NCBI GenBank assembly: GCA_961205875.1 | Contig: OY540815.1 | Coordinates: forward strand, 10,788,001 to 10,852,000 | DNA length: 64,000 nucleotides | Direction of reading: 5' to 3' | DNA from: Sialis fuliginosa | Lineage: Eukaryota > Arthropoda > Insecta > Megaloptera > Sialidae | Part shown: positions 1 to 12,506 of the stretch, piece by piece | Position numbering within the stretch: position 1 is the stretch's first letter | Layout of the letters: each line of letters begins with the position of its first letter | Program-made: the position numbers and the translations under genes | The notes under the pieces: generated by a model | Told to the model about the DNA's origin: nothing | Databases searched by the model: none | Seen by the model: the letters and a program-made list of their open reading frames with translations, nothing else

Positions 1-345
1 ATAAATGAAAATACATATAAAACAAGCTTTTAAATCGAAATAACATTTTAAACAGTTTTTTTGTGGTGTTAAACTTTTTAATCGAAACCAAGAAGAAGAA
101 AAATATCTTTATCTATATTCGAAACCGAAACCAAAGAAAAAAGTATCCTTATCCGCAGGCCCTGAGAGAGCTTCAATGGGACCCGAGCCAAACAACATTT
201 CAGAGGCCCTATACCCCTCCTACAACAAATTCCTTACCCTTAAATTTAGTTTGAACTCGTAAACTTCTTATAACTTTCTAATATTATTTTAGTATTAAAA
301 ATATTATTAGTATAACTTAAATAAATAAAAACAATAATTTTCGGG
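1..345. other. AT-rich spacer with a degenerate GC-richer patch
   Basis: AT-rich non-coding DNA. A GC-richer patch at about 155-240 ('cgcaggccctgagagagc', 'cagaggccctatacccctcc') resembles decayed repeat sequence. The 63-codon frame at 63-254 has no recognisable domain and is probably chance. Confidence 0.4.
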
Positions 346-440
346 GACCTTGAAACCCCAGCGGTATGGGCCCTATGGCCATCCTAATCCCCATCCCCCT
401 ATCTGGACCTGCTCCGTATCCAATATGTCATATCCCTAAC
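345..440. repeat. Degenerate GC-rich repeat fragment
   Basis: A short GC-rich block ('accccagcggtatgggccc', then 'ccccatccccctatctgg') stands out from AT-rich flanks and looks like an old transposon fragment. No terminal repeats or target duplication could be found, so the family is not assigned. Confidence 0.25.
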
Positions 441-1690
441 AACCCTACCCAAAACCTTTAAAATCTTGAAATACTAATGTGGGACTTATTATTATATTCA
501 GTAATAATGTATACATATATACAAATACATTATTTTTAATTTTGTATACCTACTGGTATTATCCGCCTTTAGTAGTTATTAAGTCCCTTAAGTTCGCTCG
601 AAAACCTGGAAATACCTGCACTTAAAGTTTTTTTTTTAATTTTATTATCGATACCAATGAATTAGCAACGAAAAAAAAGTACATACATGTTTTTTACAAC
701 AAACGTTTCAGAGAAGCACAATATATTATTATATTATTTGCAAAAGAATATTAACTTCTACAACACTGGTAGTATTTTATTATTATTACAATTTTATTTT
801 ATCTCTCGAGTAATTACCCGTATCTTCTAAAAACAATTAGCTTTTATTAAAAAATGCGTTGGTTTCTTTTAATAGGGACATAAATTTGATTATCAATTAA
901 TTTAATGTCACTGAAATAAGTTTAGTTAATTTACTTGATAAGAAATAAAAAAGTTTTTTATGTAAGTGATATAAAAAGGGTTAAATATTTTTAACCAATT
1001 AACAATTCGAGGTATTTGAGTATAATTTTCTCTAAAAATACAGAAAGAGGACAATGTATGACCAAAGAAACGTATAATGTTTTTTGCTTCCCTTCGCTTA
1101 AAATGCTGCATAATATCTAATAACATAAATTTGAAAATATAAAACTCAACACATTTTTTTACAGTGTGCCATCTAGATAAAATGCACAAAGAATCAAGAC
1201 ACACCACTTATTAGCATTAGCTAGCGGGTATCTGGTATATAAACGTATAGAATATAAGTGAGAAAATGTACTGCAAATAGGCTATTATAGTAATGGAGTA
1301 GCTGGAAAGAAATCCACTAATTCCGAATATACATTTATACGCGCGCTCTCAATCCCTGTTTCAATTTTCAACTAGGTTAAGCTTTATAATTATGTAATTT
1401 GTCAATGCAGAACCACGGCCGTAAATTAAACATTTAGGCGAAACTGTTTTGAATTTCTGCTGACGAGTTTGTAGAAATGGATTCTTGGGCAAATTGAATA
1501 AAATAGTAGCTATGCATTTCATATTAATATGCATTGTTTTGTTAAGTATAATGAAATAGAATAGTAATGTTCTCATCAAATAAATTACATCTATTTCTTT
1601 TAATTTAAGGGTGGGGCTTCACACCAAGACGATATCAACATCATTTATAAGTGTCCTCGAGAGATTTGATTTTACAAAATTATCAATAAC
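440..1690. other. AT-rich non-coding stretch
   Basis: No gene, RNA or clear repeat could be supported here. The minus-strand frames of 93 codons (926-1207) and 72 codons (1361-1579) are low-complexity in composition and contain no motif I recognise. Confidence 0.4.
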
Positions 1691-2060
1691 TAGCGACCCG
1701 TCCCGGCTTTGCACTGGAGTTAATATTTCACCCCCTGTCTGTATGGAGGGTTGTAATTGTTATTTTAGCTGTCCTGGCAAACGTTGTTCTGCCCAAAAAT
1801 AATCACATATTCGTAAATATCTCCAGGGCCACCTACCGGGTTCATTTTTTGTAAAAAATATTTCTTTCCATGTAACAAATATATTCTAATCGGACCATAA
1901 ATACATATTCTCGACCTCAGCGTCACCTATCGGGTCCAAGAAAGTTAAACCTATCGGAGCACTAAACGAACTAAACGCGTTGTTTTGACTGAAAAGGACA
2001 GACGGATGGACGGACGACAAAATGAGATTGATAGGGTTTCTTCGGAACCGTAAAAAGCTA
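1690..2060. repeat. Composite fragment of dispersed insect repeats
   Basis: It opens with 'actagcgacccgtcccggc', a word typical of interspersed insect repeats (other copies of this style start near 7267, 26362, 33095 and 37384). It closes with 'gacagacggatggacggac' followed by 'gggtttcttcggaaccg'. The reverse complement of that end matches the start of the repeat at 43040 ('ggttccgaagaaaccctat', then 'tcgtccgtcc'). The 63-codon frame at 1611-1802 lies partly inside and is not taken as a gene. Confidence 0.45.
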
Positions 2061-3448
2061 ATAAGTAATTTAAAATATTATTTTATGTACGAATTTTTTA
2101 ATCGTATCATAGGGAACGTTATTATTATTATTTTAAAAACCTATTATGTATTTCCTTTGGCTTACTGCTGTACTGCACCAATCACGTAAATCGACAAAAA
2201 AAGCTTTTAGTCGCATTGACAACCGAATAAATCATATGGATATAATATGTCAATAATTTTAATTTTAATTGTTTCTCGTACACAATCAAACCGAGATATG
2301 AAATTAGTTGAACATGTAGACAACGTTTGAGATTTATATTAAATTCTAGTTATTTTAATGCGTTCGTCAACTTGTTGAAGACAAAGTTGTGTTGAGTTTA
2401 CACGCTTATCAAGAAAACAAACTTACATTGAGCTCACCTCCGGGCCGTAACTCAAGATTATATTTGTCGTATTTCGGAAAGTTATACTTGGCTTCTAATT
2501 GAATATTCTCTGTTGTTGTATTACATCGGGCCTTTGTTTGTTGATAGTTTAAATGATGATCGCGTTTTGCTAGTTACATAAATGTATTTAAATGTTCCAT
2601 TTATTGCTCGTTCCTAGTCAGATACGTATATTTTATAAAATATTATTTAAACATGTATTTATTTTATCTTAGTTAAACTTTGTTGATGATCCTTGTATAT
2701 TTTCGTTACAGGTACATATATTACAAGGGTCAAAAGTCACAATCTCTTTGCAACTTCTTATCTTGAATAAAAAATATCGAGTCAAAAAAGAACATAATAC
2801 ACATGCATATATACATATGAAAGGAAACTACATGCAAATATACAAACAGAAAAGGTTTTGAACTTGAGTAGGATTTGTAAATATTGTTTTTCAATTTGAG
2901 CTCGCGTCAATACATCGCAACACAAAGAAATACATCGATTGATTGAAGAGCAAAGAAAAATATTTACACGTAAAAATAACATGAGAGTTGATGGCCTATT
3001 GAAAATTAATTGGCATGCATCTGTAATAGAAATGTTCATATTATTATTATTTGGTTTTTTCCTATATCTACTAATTAAAAGGATTGTTTCTTCAAAATTC
3101 GAAATCACGAAGATAGCTGCAAATATACGTTAATTTCATTAATTAATTTTATATCAAGTTTAACATATATAAATACTAAAATTCGGAATATCAAATATTT
3201 ACTGCCACAAAATTTGCTTATACAGTTTTCAGATTACATAATAATATAATCGCACAAATATATATGAGTATCACAAAACGAAGAGTACTTCTTTATCTAA
3301 CAAATGAATTTCGAAAGATGTCTTTGTTTGGTACATGCATGGAGAAATGATTTAAATATTATAGTAATCAAATGGGAGGAGCCTACTAAGTTTATGATAC
3401 GTGATTTGAATGATAACTGGACGACCACTTCTGCATTTCACTGTACAT
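2060..3448. other. AT-rich non-coding stretch
   Basis: Nothing is supported here except AT-rich spacer. Frames on both strands overlap between 2782 and 3133, with no domain, which argues that both are chance. Confidence 0.4.
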
Positions 3449-3660
3449 AGATCTTCTCAAACTAGCACGAATCCCGCGTGAAATACATACTTAAATATTA
3501 ATTATCATTTTGAGTTTTCTTTGATTAATAACATTTTTCCACCCAAAATTCGCAACATACGCGTCTATTCACCACGTCCATATAAATAAGTTGCCAGAGA
3601 CCACGCAAGCGAATCGCGTCTCTCTTTCCGCGCGGGATTCGCGCCAATTTGAGAAGATCT
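3449..3660. mobile_element. 212-bp MITE-like inverted-repeat element
   Basis: The left end reads 'agatcttctcaaactagc' and continues 'acgaatcccgcg'. The right end, reverse-complemented, reads 'agatcttctcaaattggc' and continues 'gcgaatcccgcg', giving terminal inverted repeats of about 32 bp with few mismatches. The interior has no coding capacity, which fits a non-autonomous DNA transposon. I could not see a convincing target-site duplication, so the superfamily is open. Confidence 0.65.
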
Positions 3661-3822
3661 TTATTACCTAATATGGACTAAAAACTTTTTGAAAAATTAT
3701 ATCTAAATAATCTATATAACATGTAAAGCTTAATATGCAAAAGTATATTACTTATCATAATCATGCACTGAAATATAAAATACACTCTTAAAACGGTTAG
3801 GATGTAAAATGTGACGTCAACT

Positions 3823-3870
3823 TCATGAGAAAGGGGATGTTCCATCCACGATTTCCCACCTTAATAACAA
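3823..3870 (+). repeat. Fragment of the arm of the 62809-63423 transposon
   Basis: The run 'ggggatgttccatccacg' followed by 'attt' is shared with the right arm of the inverted-repeat element near 63285-63306 and, reverse-complemented, with its left arm near 62920-62940. This shows the element is a dispersed family in this genome. Only a short stretch survives here. Confidence 0.6.
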
Positions 3871-6800
3871 AATCCAAAATCCAAAATTTTGGGGTTGTAT
3901 TTCAAGCATCAAACATTAATTTATCATGAAAATATCAATTTAAAAATATAAGAAAATAAGAAGGAAAATCATAACTTACTAAATAAACATAAATTCCCCA
4001 TGGAATCAAACTGAGGTAGGCGATCACCATAATTGTTATGTATAACTGCATTAATTCTTAATTCAATTTCTACCATTTTTACCCCGCGCTGTTATTGAAA
4101 CTCATATCCAGTCTTGTAAGTAAGAAAATACATAAAAATAGATAGAAATTATAGAATGTTACCTATTATAAAAAATATTTATTTACTATAAGCTTGTTTG
4201 TAGGCTTAACTGGTATTAAATCTATTTACTTATTGACCTTTAATAAAAGTAATTAATTAATGTAATATTATAATTTAAAATGAGTACAAAATATAAGTAT
4301 GAAATGTGTATGAAATAATACTAAAAAGGTTACAGCATTGCATGTACATATTTTAAATTAAATTCTTTATATCATAAATGTAAATAGCAGCAGACATGTT
4401 TTTTGTATAAAATTTCAAAATGAATTTGTTTCATCCATTTCTTAATTAAAGAATTAAGAAATTACGTCTTAATACTTTTGTAAAGTAAAAAATAAAATCG
4501 CAGACGTTGGTGAAGGCGTTCTAATGAAAACTCATGTCGATAGAAGTTTTGTGAAAAGAAAACTACTTTAGAAAATTACAAAAATATCAGTATGGAAAAG
4601 TCTTTTGTATATTGTAAAATAATCTGTTTTGAATTTAGAAGATATCATTGTATATGTCACATTAAAATAATTAAAATATACATTTATAGTGAGTACTTTC
4701 ACACTCAATGAAAAAAAATACTAAAAATATTTTCGTCATAAAAAAATTATTTCAAAATAGTTGAATTACAAAAGTATATATTTTTGGTAGTTTGTAAAAT
4801 TCATAAAGATTTTCAAGAAATGGCTTGAAAACTTCTTTATTGATATGTATATTGTATATAGCTCTTAATGTAAGATTATGATGTTATATTGGTAAAGATG
4901 GGTCTTGGTGTCTGGGTTTAAGACACGTCGATTTGGACGTTCTATTGGTCATCGTTTTACACTTCTGATATTGAATATGCAAGATCATCGTGGAAGCAAA
5001 TTATTGCAACTTGGCTGGGATATCTTAATCCTTCCACTTTATGCACCCAACCTTTAGATTAGATTATTATACATTGCAATCACTACATAATTATAATATT
5101 TAATGGAATATTTCAAAAACGTAAAAGACATGACAATGTCGGACAAAGGTAGATATAAACCTAAATTAAATTGTCGTTTTTATGTCGTAATGTTCAGATA
5201 TTAAAATAATAAATTAACAAAAATGTTGTATAGACAGACAAGCAAATATTTACTTAATAAATTTAATACAATGTAAATAATATATAAAAACGAACAGAGT
5301 ACTTTATCGTTGACCATATACCTAATATTTATATAACAAATGTTTTACGCAGGCATAAAATTTAACTAGAAGTGGAACATTTTTGTGTACTCATACAGCG
5401 GGTTTGGAACCCGCATTGTCTGCCTACTACATATGTGTAACAATGTTAGACAATATTCAAAAAACAACATACCAAAATGGTTCCTTGGGGAGGTTCCTTG
5501 AAAGCTTTATAAAGCACATAGGATGCGGATATAACTTAGAGAGGTGATATTTAATTTACATTTTCCATCTGCCTCTATTTACTCCATGAATTATTTAAAG
5601 TATGGCCATCCAGAGACATGACAATGCAAGTATGTAATGTGTATTAAAGATACCGTAAATTACTTAACCGCGTGTTTATTATCTTAATAACTTATAACAA
5701 TGAATTATATATTATGTTTAGTATGTATGTATATGTTTGTACAATACAAATGCATGTAGACAAATCTGAAATATCCCTAAATATAATATGTACGGACACA
5801 GATTTTTATTTATTAAATAATCAAATAATTGCATATTTAATTAAGAATTTTATTTATATTGACTTGAATAAATATTATTAATTAACGAAATATATTTATA
5901 GTTTTGTATGTTCCTTCCTGCAATGTGAACTTTTTTTAGCATTTACCAAATCCAGCAGCAAGATAAAATTCGTCTTCTTCTTTTTCTATTTATTTCTTGT
6001 CGACTGGATTATCACCTTTTCTGACAGCTTCTCCGTATGATCAGGTTTTCATATCTATATCTATGTGTTTTGTGTGTGTGTCTGTTTGTGGGGAACACAG
6101 TGACACAAGATAGGAGAGGAAGATGCTAATGAGCCAATTATAGCAGGTTTTGATGCATAGTGAAGTGGCTTTACATAGTATATGGGTCACTTTAGATTTT
6201 TTACTTGGTTATGCAGTTGATTGTACTTTTTTTTCATGTTTACTGCGAGATTTGTATTCTAATTTTTCTTTTAAAATTCTCCTTTATACTTTGTAAGCAT
6301 GACAAAAATAATTTTGGTCTCAAGAATTGGAAATAAAATTCCTCGATTCAATTTTTAACTGCTATTTTGAGCATAAAATTAGTTTTCCAGCGACAAGTAA
6401 AACGAATAGATAATTCAACTATAATTAAAAAAATGTTAACCCTAATGTCGAGCCTCTTAAACGCGACATTAAATATCCATATCAATCAAAAAATGAGGGA
6501 GATCATAAAGATAACCTGTCTCCCAGTTAAGATATATAAAAATGTTAAATCCTTATTTGTTTAAAGGAATTAAATTAGCAACACAATTTTAGCAATTAAA
6601 AATACAAATTCTATATATTTATAGTAGAAAAATGCATATAAATAACTATCCACATCTGATCTATAACTAATTTTATATACATTATAATTTCATGAGAACG
6701 GACGAACTTCATTACATCACCAAAATAAAAATACATAAAAACACAAACCAATAAAACTAACGGCATTCTTCTGTCTAAGAAATTTTTTACAAAGACAATA

Positions 6801-7086
6801 CAAATCAAAACAGCAATATTAAGACCACATTATTGGTCCTGCGGTTTGCCTTGGTGTAATGAAGTGTCGGGTGTCAGCGCCGCCCTACCGGCCATGCAGA
6901 GAAATGCTCACTAATAATGCACACCTTGATTGAATTCTATATACTGTGTTTATTGCTCCAGCTACCGTTGCTCGATAATACGTTGAGATTTCTCGGTATT
7001 ATACTTGATTGGATCGTGATTATTTCTCAGTAAGAAAAGCTACCGTTGTTTTATGGCTGTATGAAATGACGCTCGGTTATATATAA

Positions 7087-7125
7087 CAGTGTTTCTCAAC
7101 CAGTGTGTCACGACACTGAAGAAAT
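7087..7125. repeat. Possible hAT-type end fragment
   Basis: The word 'cagtgtttctcaaccagtg' followed by 'tgtcacgacactg' resembles a common hAT MITE terminus. No matching opposite end or 8-bp duplication was found, so this is a solitary fragment at best. Confidence 0.3.
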
Positions 7126-7266
7126 TTAATCAAAGTTTATATTAAATTATATTAGAAACCAACTCAGAGAACATAAAATTGAGTCGTATAAGTTTGTTTC
7201 TACTAAAAGATTGAATTTCCGGACTTCACATCAAAAAAACTAGAAGAGTTGGATATTTATTATCTA

Positions 7267-7340
7267 CTAAAATTTCCTCGCGGCTTCGCTTACATATATT
7301 TTAAAATCAGTTAATGTTCACGCGATTGGCTTCTCTTGAC
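7267..7340 (+). repeat. Dispersed repeat fragment, 'cgcggcttcg' type
   Basis: 'cctcgcggcttcgcttaca' followed by 'tatattttaaaatcagt' is closely matched at 33103-33140 ('ccgcggcttcgtccgcata', then 'tatttaaaatcagt'). The two are diverged members of one interspersed family. Confidence 0.5.
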
Positions 7341-9228
7341 CTAATTATTATAATTTCAAATTATTCCGATATTTATGACTTCGAGTTATTTTATAGTAAG
7401 TACGTCAAAAACAGCGATATACTAACAATAAATTCAAGACGGCCAATTTACTATCCAAAAAATCAAAAGTGAAGTATTTCAATCATTTAAACCTTAATCT
7501 ACATGGAATGAATTTAAAACGTAAAATAAGATTTTTGTTTACAGATAGTAGAAATAAATTAAGAAATTACAATTTAAACAAAAAATTATTAATGACACCT
7601 ACTGCCACAATTATAATTGTAAAATTTAAATATGTATTTGGGTATTTGATTTTTTTTACCTAAGGACTAACAACTGAATAAATAATTTTTAATCTCAATA
7701 TATATAAAACTAGACAGTACAAGGAACTTTTTAATATTAATCTACCTGACTGATATAAAGTTTAACATCCACCGTTTTAAATAGTTATTTATTTCTATCC
7801 ATGTTGATAAATGCAATGCGATATTTATAAACTACTAATAGTAAGTTTTAAAATATAGAATTCCTATATAGTGTTCATTATTCATAATAGATGGCTTTAC
7901 GATATATTTTAAATTGAATTACACTTATTGACATCTACATAATTAATTTTGTAAGCGACGTGTAACAGTAACAAAATAAAAACATTTCTATAGTAAATGA
8001 CTTCTCATTTAACATGTTCACGCCAATATTTGTATCGGTAGGTCGGCTCTAATCTGCGCGATCGCCTCCTAAAGTTAATTACATGGATCATTAATTCTAT
8101 ATTATTATTTTTATTGCGATACACAATATTTATGTTTACGAGGGCCAGCGAGATCTGATACGGTTGGACCCACGAACTAACTAAAGTAAATATTATAATT
8201 GAATATAATCGATATTTATTTTTATTTTTTTTATTTTCAATAACATATATTTATTATGTTAAGGTCGTAAATGTAGAATAATAACCAATTAAATTGGTAT
8301 AGTAAATGTTATTAAGATCCTTATTGACTTTTAATATACTTATAGAATGTTCTGTCGTTTATAATAATATAGACATGTAGGTTTATATAAATGAAATACC
8401 ATACAGTTAAAAAAATACTTGTGCCAATAAATCCTTGTTTTATATATAACGAAAACAATATTTCTTTAAAAGAATATACTTTTAATCATCCAACTATAAT
8501 ATTATATAGTTGAATTAAGAGGGTTTTCTTGTTTTTATTGTATTATAAGAAAATATTATTTTTCTTGCATATTATAACAAAGACTTCTTGGTCCGAATTC
8601 AAATCAACGTTTTTACATTATCATTTACAATACTTCTGATAGTTAGATTTATATTAAAATTATTATTAATTACTATCAATAATAAAATATAGCAATGTAT
8701 TACTACATTAAATCTATCAGAATATTTAACTTCTAATTTAAAAGAAACAAATGTAAAGAAAGATATTTATTTTAAAAGTTCATCTACATTTATTAGACAT
8801 AAATAAACGTTGAAAATAATCAATTAATTTACATTAGGAACTGGTATACCAGCGAGATATATTTTAATATTTATACTTCTATTTATCAAAATCCTTCCAC
8901 GCCTTCTTCTTGTTAAACGGAACGAATTTTATGTTTTAATTGTGGTCTAATAAAATGCACATGCTAGCTTATTATTTCGAAAAAATTATTTAAATAAGTC
9001 TAGAAGAAATATCTTCATAAAAACAAGTTATGCTAATGAGATTTGTGAATTGAATAAAAATTTATTTTAACTATTAAAGCATTAGCGTTTTATTTTTCTG
9101 CAATATATGTACATACATATTTCAGACTTCCTATTTTTTGTAGAAAAAATTGATAGCTTATAATATATGTATGTCCAAAACTTGTAAATAAAAATTATTT
9201 TAACTAAACGAAAATAGTAGTAGCTAAT

Positions 9229-9520
9229 AGAGGAGGGGCGGTCCGCCCCGGGTATCAAGCCTATTTATGTATGTACCTTCTTTTTTGGTTATTTTAAGCT
9301 TCCAGGGAGTTAAATGTGTAAAAAAAAAATTTTTGTCATAAGGGGTGTGATAACTTTCCAATGTTTTTTTTAAATACGATATTTTTTTCTGTCATTAAAA
9401 TATCACAGAGGTGACACCCGCCTAATGTGTAAAAAATATAACCTGTTGACTTTTTGGCGTGGGAGGGGACACTTGATTTTCGCCCTGGATATTACCCCTC
9501 TTGGCGACGTCACTGACTAC
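9229..9520. repeat. GC-rich-ended interspersed repeat
   Basis: The left end 'gaggaggggcggtccgcccc' followed by 'gggtatca' is an unusually GC-rich word in this AT-rich region. The right end, reverse-complemented, gives 'gacgtcgccaagagggg', a weak inverted match to the left. 'gtgacacccgcc' lies inside. The layout suits an old non-autonomous element. The 95-codon frame at 9425-9712 starts inside it and runs into flanking AT-rich DNA, so I do not call it a gene, although its predicted product is hydrophobic. Confidence 0.4.
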
Positions 9521-10479
9521 ATTTATGTATATTACTTTATATTCCTTTTAATAGCTTATTGTATTCTAGTACCCATGTGTGATTTGTTTTTGTATTATTT
9601 TTATTGTTTTTGCGGCATTCTTTTGATAAATTGTGGAACTTCTTTTGAAAAAATTAAAATTATAAATAACACTATAGGTGATATTTTAAATAAAATTCGT
9701 CATTCCTTGTGATATTCAATCTCCAATCTCAACCGTATTACGTATGATAATACTAAAAAAAATTAAAATGAGTTTATAAGAAATATCTTGATAAAAACAT
9801 GTTATGCAAATGAGAATGTGTGTATAAAATATGGAGGCGAACGAAATTTGTTTTGTTGGCCGATCTCTCAGTGTAAACTCATCTGTAACAGTGAATTTGT
9901 GCTAGCGTGTTTTGTAGAAAACACGTATTTGTTTTGACAAACAGAAACAAAACTTTTTTATTTATTGCAGCCAAGCTCGGTTGGGTGTAATATCCGAGAT
10001 GTATTTCGTGTAGGTGGGGATGTTTTTTTTATACATATTCGATAAAACAATGTATGACGGAATAGTTTCTTGAGGTAACCAACCTTTAATTTCATAATAC
10101 TTAATTCTCGGTAGTAAAATTTAACATCATCTTTTTCAGTTCATGTTTTATAGTACCTATCCTTTTATTGTATAAAGGAAAATGTAGGTATAAATGACTC
10201 ATATAATTTTCAGACAACTGATTTCTAAATAAAACAAAAATTAAATACTTAAAAAAATAATAATATTAAATTTTCCTGATCACAACAAATACATACCAAC
10301 CCAGCGGCCCCTAAGCAACGGTCTGCGAACCGGATCAATTCGAATCGCTAATGTTCAGTTAAGAATCAATTTATGTCTTGTTATAAATTCTAAATAGAAA
10401 ACTATTAGATATATAGAAAAAAAATATTAGTATTAATAATGGTTCTGTGAATCAAAAAATTGCGCGTTGCTTACTGAAA
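9521..10479. other. AT-rich non-coding stretch
   Basis: Nothing is supported here. A short GC-richer patch near 10300-10345 ('cagcggcccctaagcaacgg') has no recognisable identity; it is not a tRNA, as no cloverleaf could be drawn. Confidence 0.35.
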
Positions 10480-11251
10480 AAACATCTGCCAAATAAATGC
10501 ACAGTGCTTCCTCGTACTAAATTCGCCAAAGGTTAATTATTAAACAATTTAAATACAAACCGATATTGTTCAGATAAATTGCCTAACATTAGTTAAGCAT
10601 TTAATTTTTATACATTTTTACTAAAAAATATTTGTTCGAAATTTTTCTTAAGACGTACTTGCATATTTTTTCGTATATTTCTAATTGTTTGCCAATTTAA
10701 TCTAAATCTAAATTTATGCAAACGTCAAAATGATATTTCAAATGTCAAAATGACATTTAATATGTCGAAGTTAATATCAATTTAAAAAAATGACTATTTT
10801 TTAAAGCAAATTGTTTTATTAATTTGTAAAGGAATATTTTATAACAAGACATTGTAGACCTATAAGAAATTGAATGCTCTACAAAAAGATTCTATAAAAT
10901 TTTCACGTAACATTTGTCGTTCTTGAGATATCTTGAAAAATAAATATTTTAGGATGTTACCCCTCCCTCTTACACACGATTTTTATGTTTTTGGAATGGG
11001 ACCGTCCTCAAGCCAGACTCAACTATCCAACCAAGTTTCATAAATATTGGTTGAGTGGTTCATGAATTATGCATGTGAAAAGGATTAAGGGGACAGTCAC
11101 ACATACACAGACAAAAAGACATGGAACGAAAAGTGTTTGTCTTGACTTGAAACGGAAAATCAATTTAAAATTTTGAAATCGGAGAACAATTTTTTGTCTC
11201 ATTTTAAAACGATCAGAATGCTTCTCGTATCTTCGATATTGCAAGGAAGTA
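10480..11251 (+). repeat. Dispersed repeat family R1, longest copy (about 770 bp)
   Basis: This is the fullest of three co-linear copies in the window (others at 23998-24490 and 48545-49149), all in the same orientation. Shared landmarks in order are 'cagtgcttcctcgtactaa', 'ggttaattattaaacaattt', 'gaatgctctacaaaaa', 'ttttcacgtaacat', 'aaacgatc' and a common end 'cttctcgtatcttcgatatt'. The stretch 'aaccaagtttcataaatatt' with 'ggttgagtggttcatgaatt' resembles the tail of many insect retroposons ('caagtttcat..atcggttcag'). That suggests a LINE/SINE-type origin, though no coding domain is visible. The 68-codon minus frame at 11038-11244 lies inside and is not a gene. Confidence 0.65.
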
Positions 11252-11814
11252 AAAACAATTTTATGGTTCGTACAGTTAAATATTACTATTTTTCTGAAAA
11301 AAAATATATTTTTCGTCGATTCATTTTAAAATTCTATATGTGACCCTCCTTTCAAATTCATTGATGACCCCTGCCCTAACTAAAAATAATAAATTAAATA
11401 CTCGCGTCATATTTATTATATAGATAGATATCACCTATACATTAGTATACATATGTTACAAAGTTACAAGTAAAAATGAATTTAATAAAATATATGAAAT
11501 ACAATGCACACTATAATATTTATAATACATAGATGTACGTTTGCATACGTAGGCAGGTATACAGGTTTCTAAGATGCGTGACATTAAGTTCCTGTTATAA
11601 CAGCCCCGAGGTGAGCATTAATACATGTACATACGTATAATACAAAAGATATATTCCCATCAGTGTTTAGGATATGCAATATTGTATTCGAAATATTCAA
11701 CACAAAGTGTAAGGTTTATAGATCAGACCGTATAAGGCGATACGAGTTATAGTAATGCCATTTGCATGTATTTAAGTATAGATATAAAGGGTGTAGAATT
11801 GAACATTGATACTA
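11252..11814. other. AT-rich non-coding stretch
   Basis: No gene seen. A word 'aaagggtgtagaattg' near 11787 might pair with 'tatacaccctgtatg' near 12760 to form the ends of an older element into which the mariner inserted, but the match is weak. Confidence 0.3.
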
Positions 11815-12506
11815 CATGGGCTGAAAAGTTTTTGGCCTAACAATGAAAAAACGATTTTTTAATGAAAAAACTCTTTTATTCTTCGACATAATCTCCATCT
11901 AGAGTAATGTACAGGAGAATACGGTAGGTGCGAAATCAATTCATACCGCAATTCCTTCAATTTATCGGTACGTAACGTGTACATTGTCTTGGTGAAACAG
12001 CATTTTTGGTACCTATCGCGCGCAAAGCTTTTTCATATGTAAACATTCATGAAGAATATGACCAACATGTTCCTTTGAGATGTCTATAGTGTTAACTAGC
12101 TCACTTACTTTCACTTCGCGGTCATTCAACACAATTTCACGAATTTTTCTAATTTTTTCTGGAGTAACTGCCTCATTTGGCCTTCCTGAACGTGATACTT
12201 CATTTGTGCTCGTATGGTCCGACGAAACTCAGCAAACCAATATTTTACGGTTGAATTAACGGGGGTAGATGTGCCTTAACACTTATCAAGCCATTCCTTT
12301 GTTTGGACGTTATTTTCCCCATCAAAAAACAATGTTTAATCAAAACACGAAATTCACTTTTTTCATGATTAAAAAATAACAAAAGTAGCGTCACTTCGAA
12401 GACTGTAACTTGAACAAGAGTACATGAAATATCATGAAATTTTGACAGTATTCTAAATACGGTTGGAAAGCATCTGTATGCCAGGCCAAAGAGTTTTCAG
12501 TCTATG
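11815..12506 (-). mobile_element. Internally deleted mariner transposon
   Basis: The termini form imperfect inverted repeats. The left end is 'catgggctgaaaagtttttg' followed by 'gcctaaca'. The right end, reverse-complemented, is 'catagactgaaaactctttg' followed by 'gcctggca'. A TA dinucleotide precedes the left end; the right flank reads AG, so the duplication has decayed. At about 692 bp it is roughly half the usual 1.3 kb of a mariner, and the transposase relic inside reads on the minus strand. It is an immobile, non-coding relic. Confidence 0.85.
11883..12335 (-). pseudogene. Mariner transposase remnant (DD34D family)
   Basis: Reading the minus strand, pieces of a transposase appear in order. 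First comes an N-terminal segment (GENNVQTKEWLDKC, stop, then TVKYWFAEFRR). After a frameshift comes the second DNA-binding helix-turn-helix region (EVSRSGRPNEAVTPEKIRKI, later ISKEHVGHILHE, MKKLCAR). A stop replaces the Trp of the family's 'ARWVP'. Next is LFHQDN, the second catalytic Asp segment, and after another frameshift ELRYELISHLPYSP. The final fragment is LDGDYVEE followed by a stop. The region between 'ARWVP' and 'LFHQDN', which carries the first catalytic Asp, is deleted, as is the part after PYSP with the third Asp. At least two stops, two frameshifts and two deletions make it clearly dead. Family assignment is secure from the motif order; the subfamily is not determined. Confidence 0.85.

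Larger units (their letters stand above)
3661..9228. other. Long AT-rich gene-free stretch with scattered repeat fragments
   Basis: There is no supportable gene in about 5.6 kb. Scattered items are a fragment of the 62809-63423 element (3823-3870), a hAT-like end word near 7087, a repeat word at 7267 and many homopolymer-rich segments. All frames here (69 codons at 5672, 65 at 6367, 65 on the minus strand at 6611, 64 at 7469) are AT-driven with no domain. Confidence 0.4.

Noticed and set aside
5392..5425. Mini-hairpin 'gcgggtttggaacccgc'
   Set aside because: A seven-base stem. It is too short for a miRNA and there is no tRNA cloverleaf around it.
9425..9712. 95-codon plus-strand frame with hydrophobic stretches
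   Set aside because: It starts inside a repeat and its hydrophobicity follows from T-rich DNA (Phe, Leu, Ile, Tyr, Cys).
10295..10350. Possible tRNA-like patch with 'attcgaatcgc'
   Set aside because: No acceptor, D-arm or anticodon stems could be paired.
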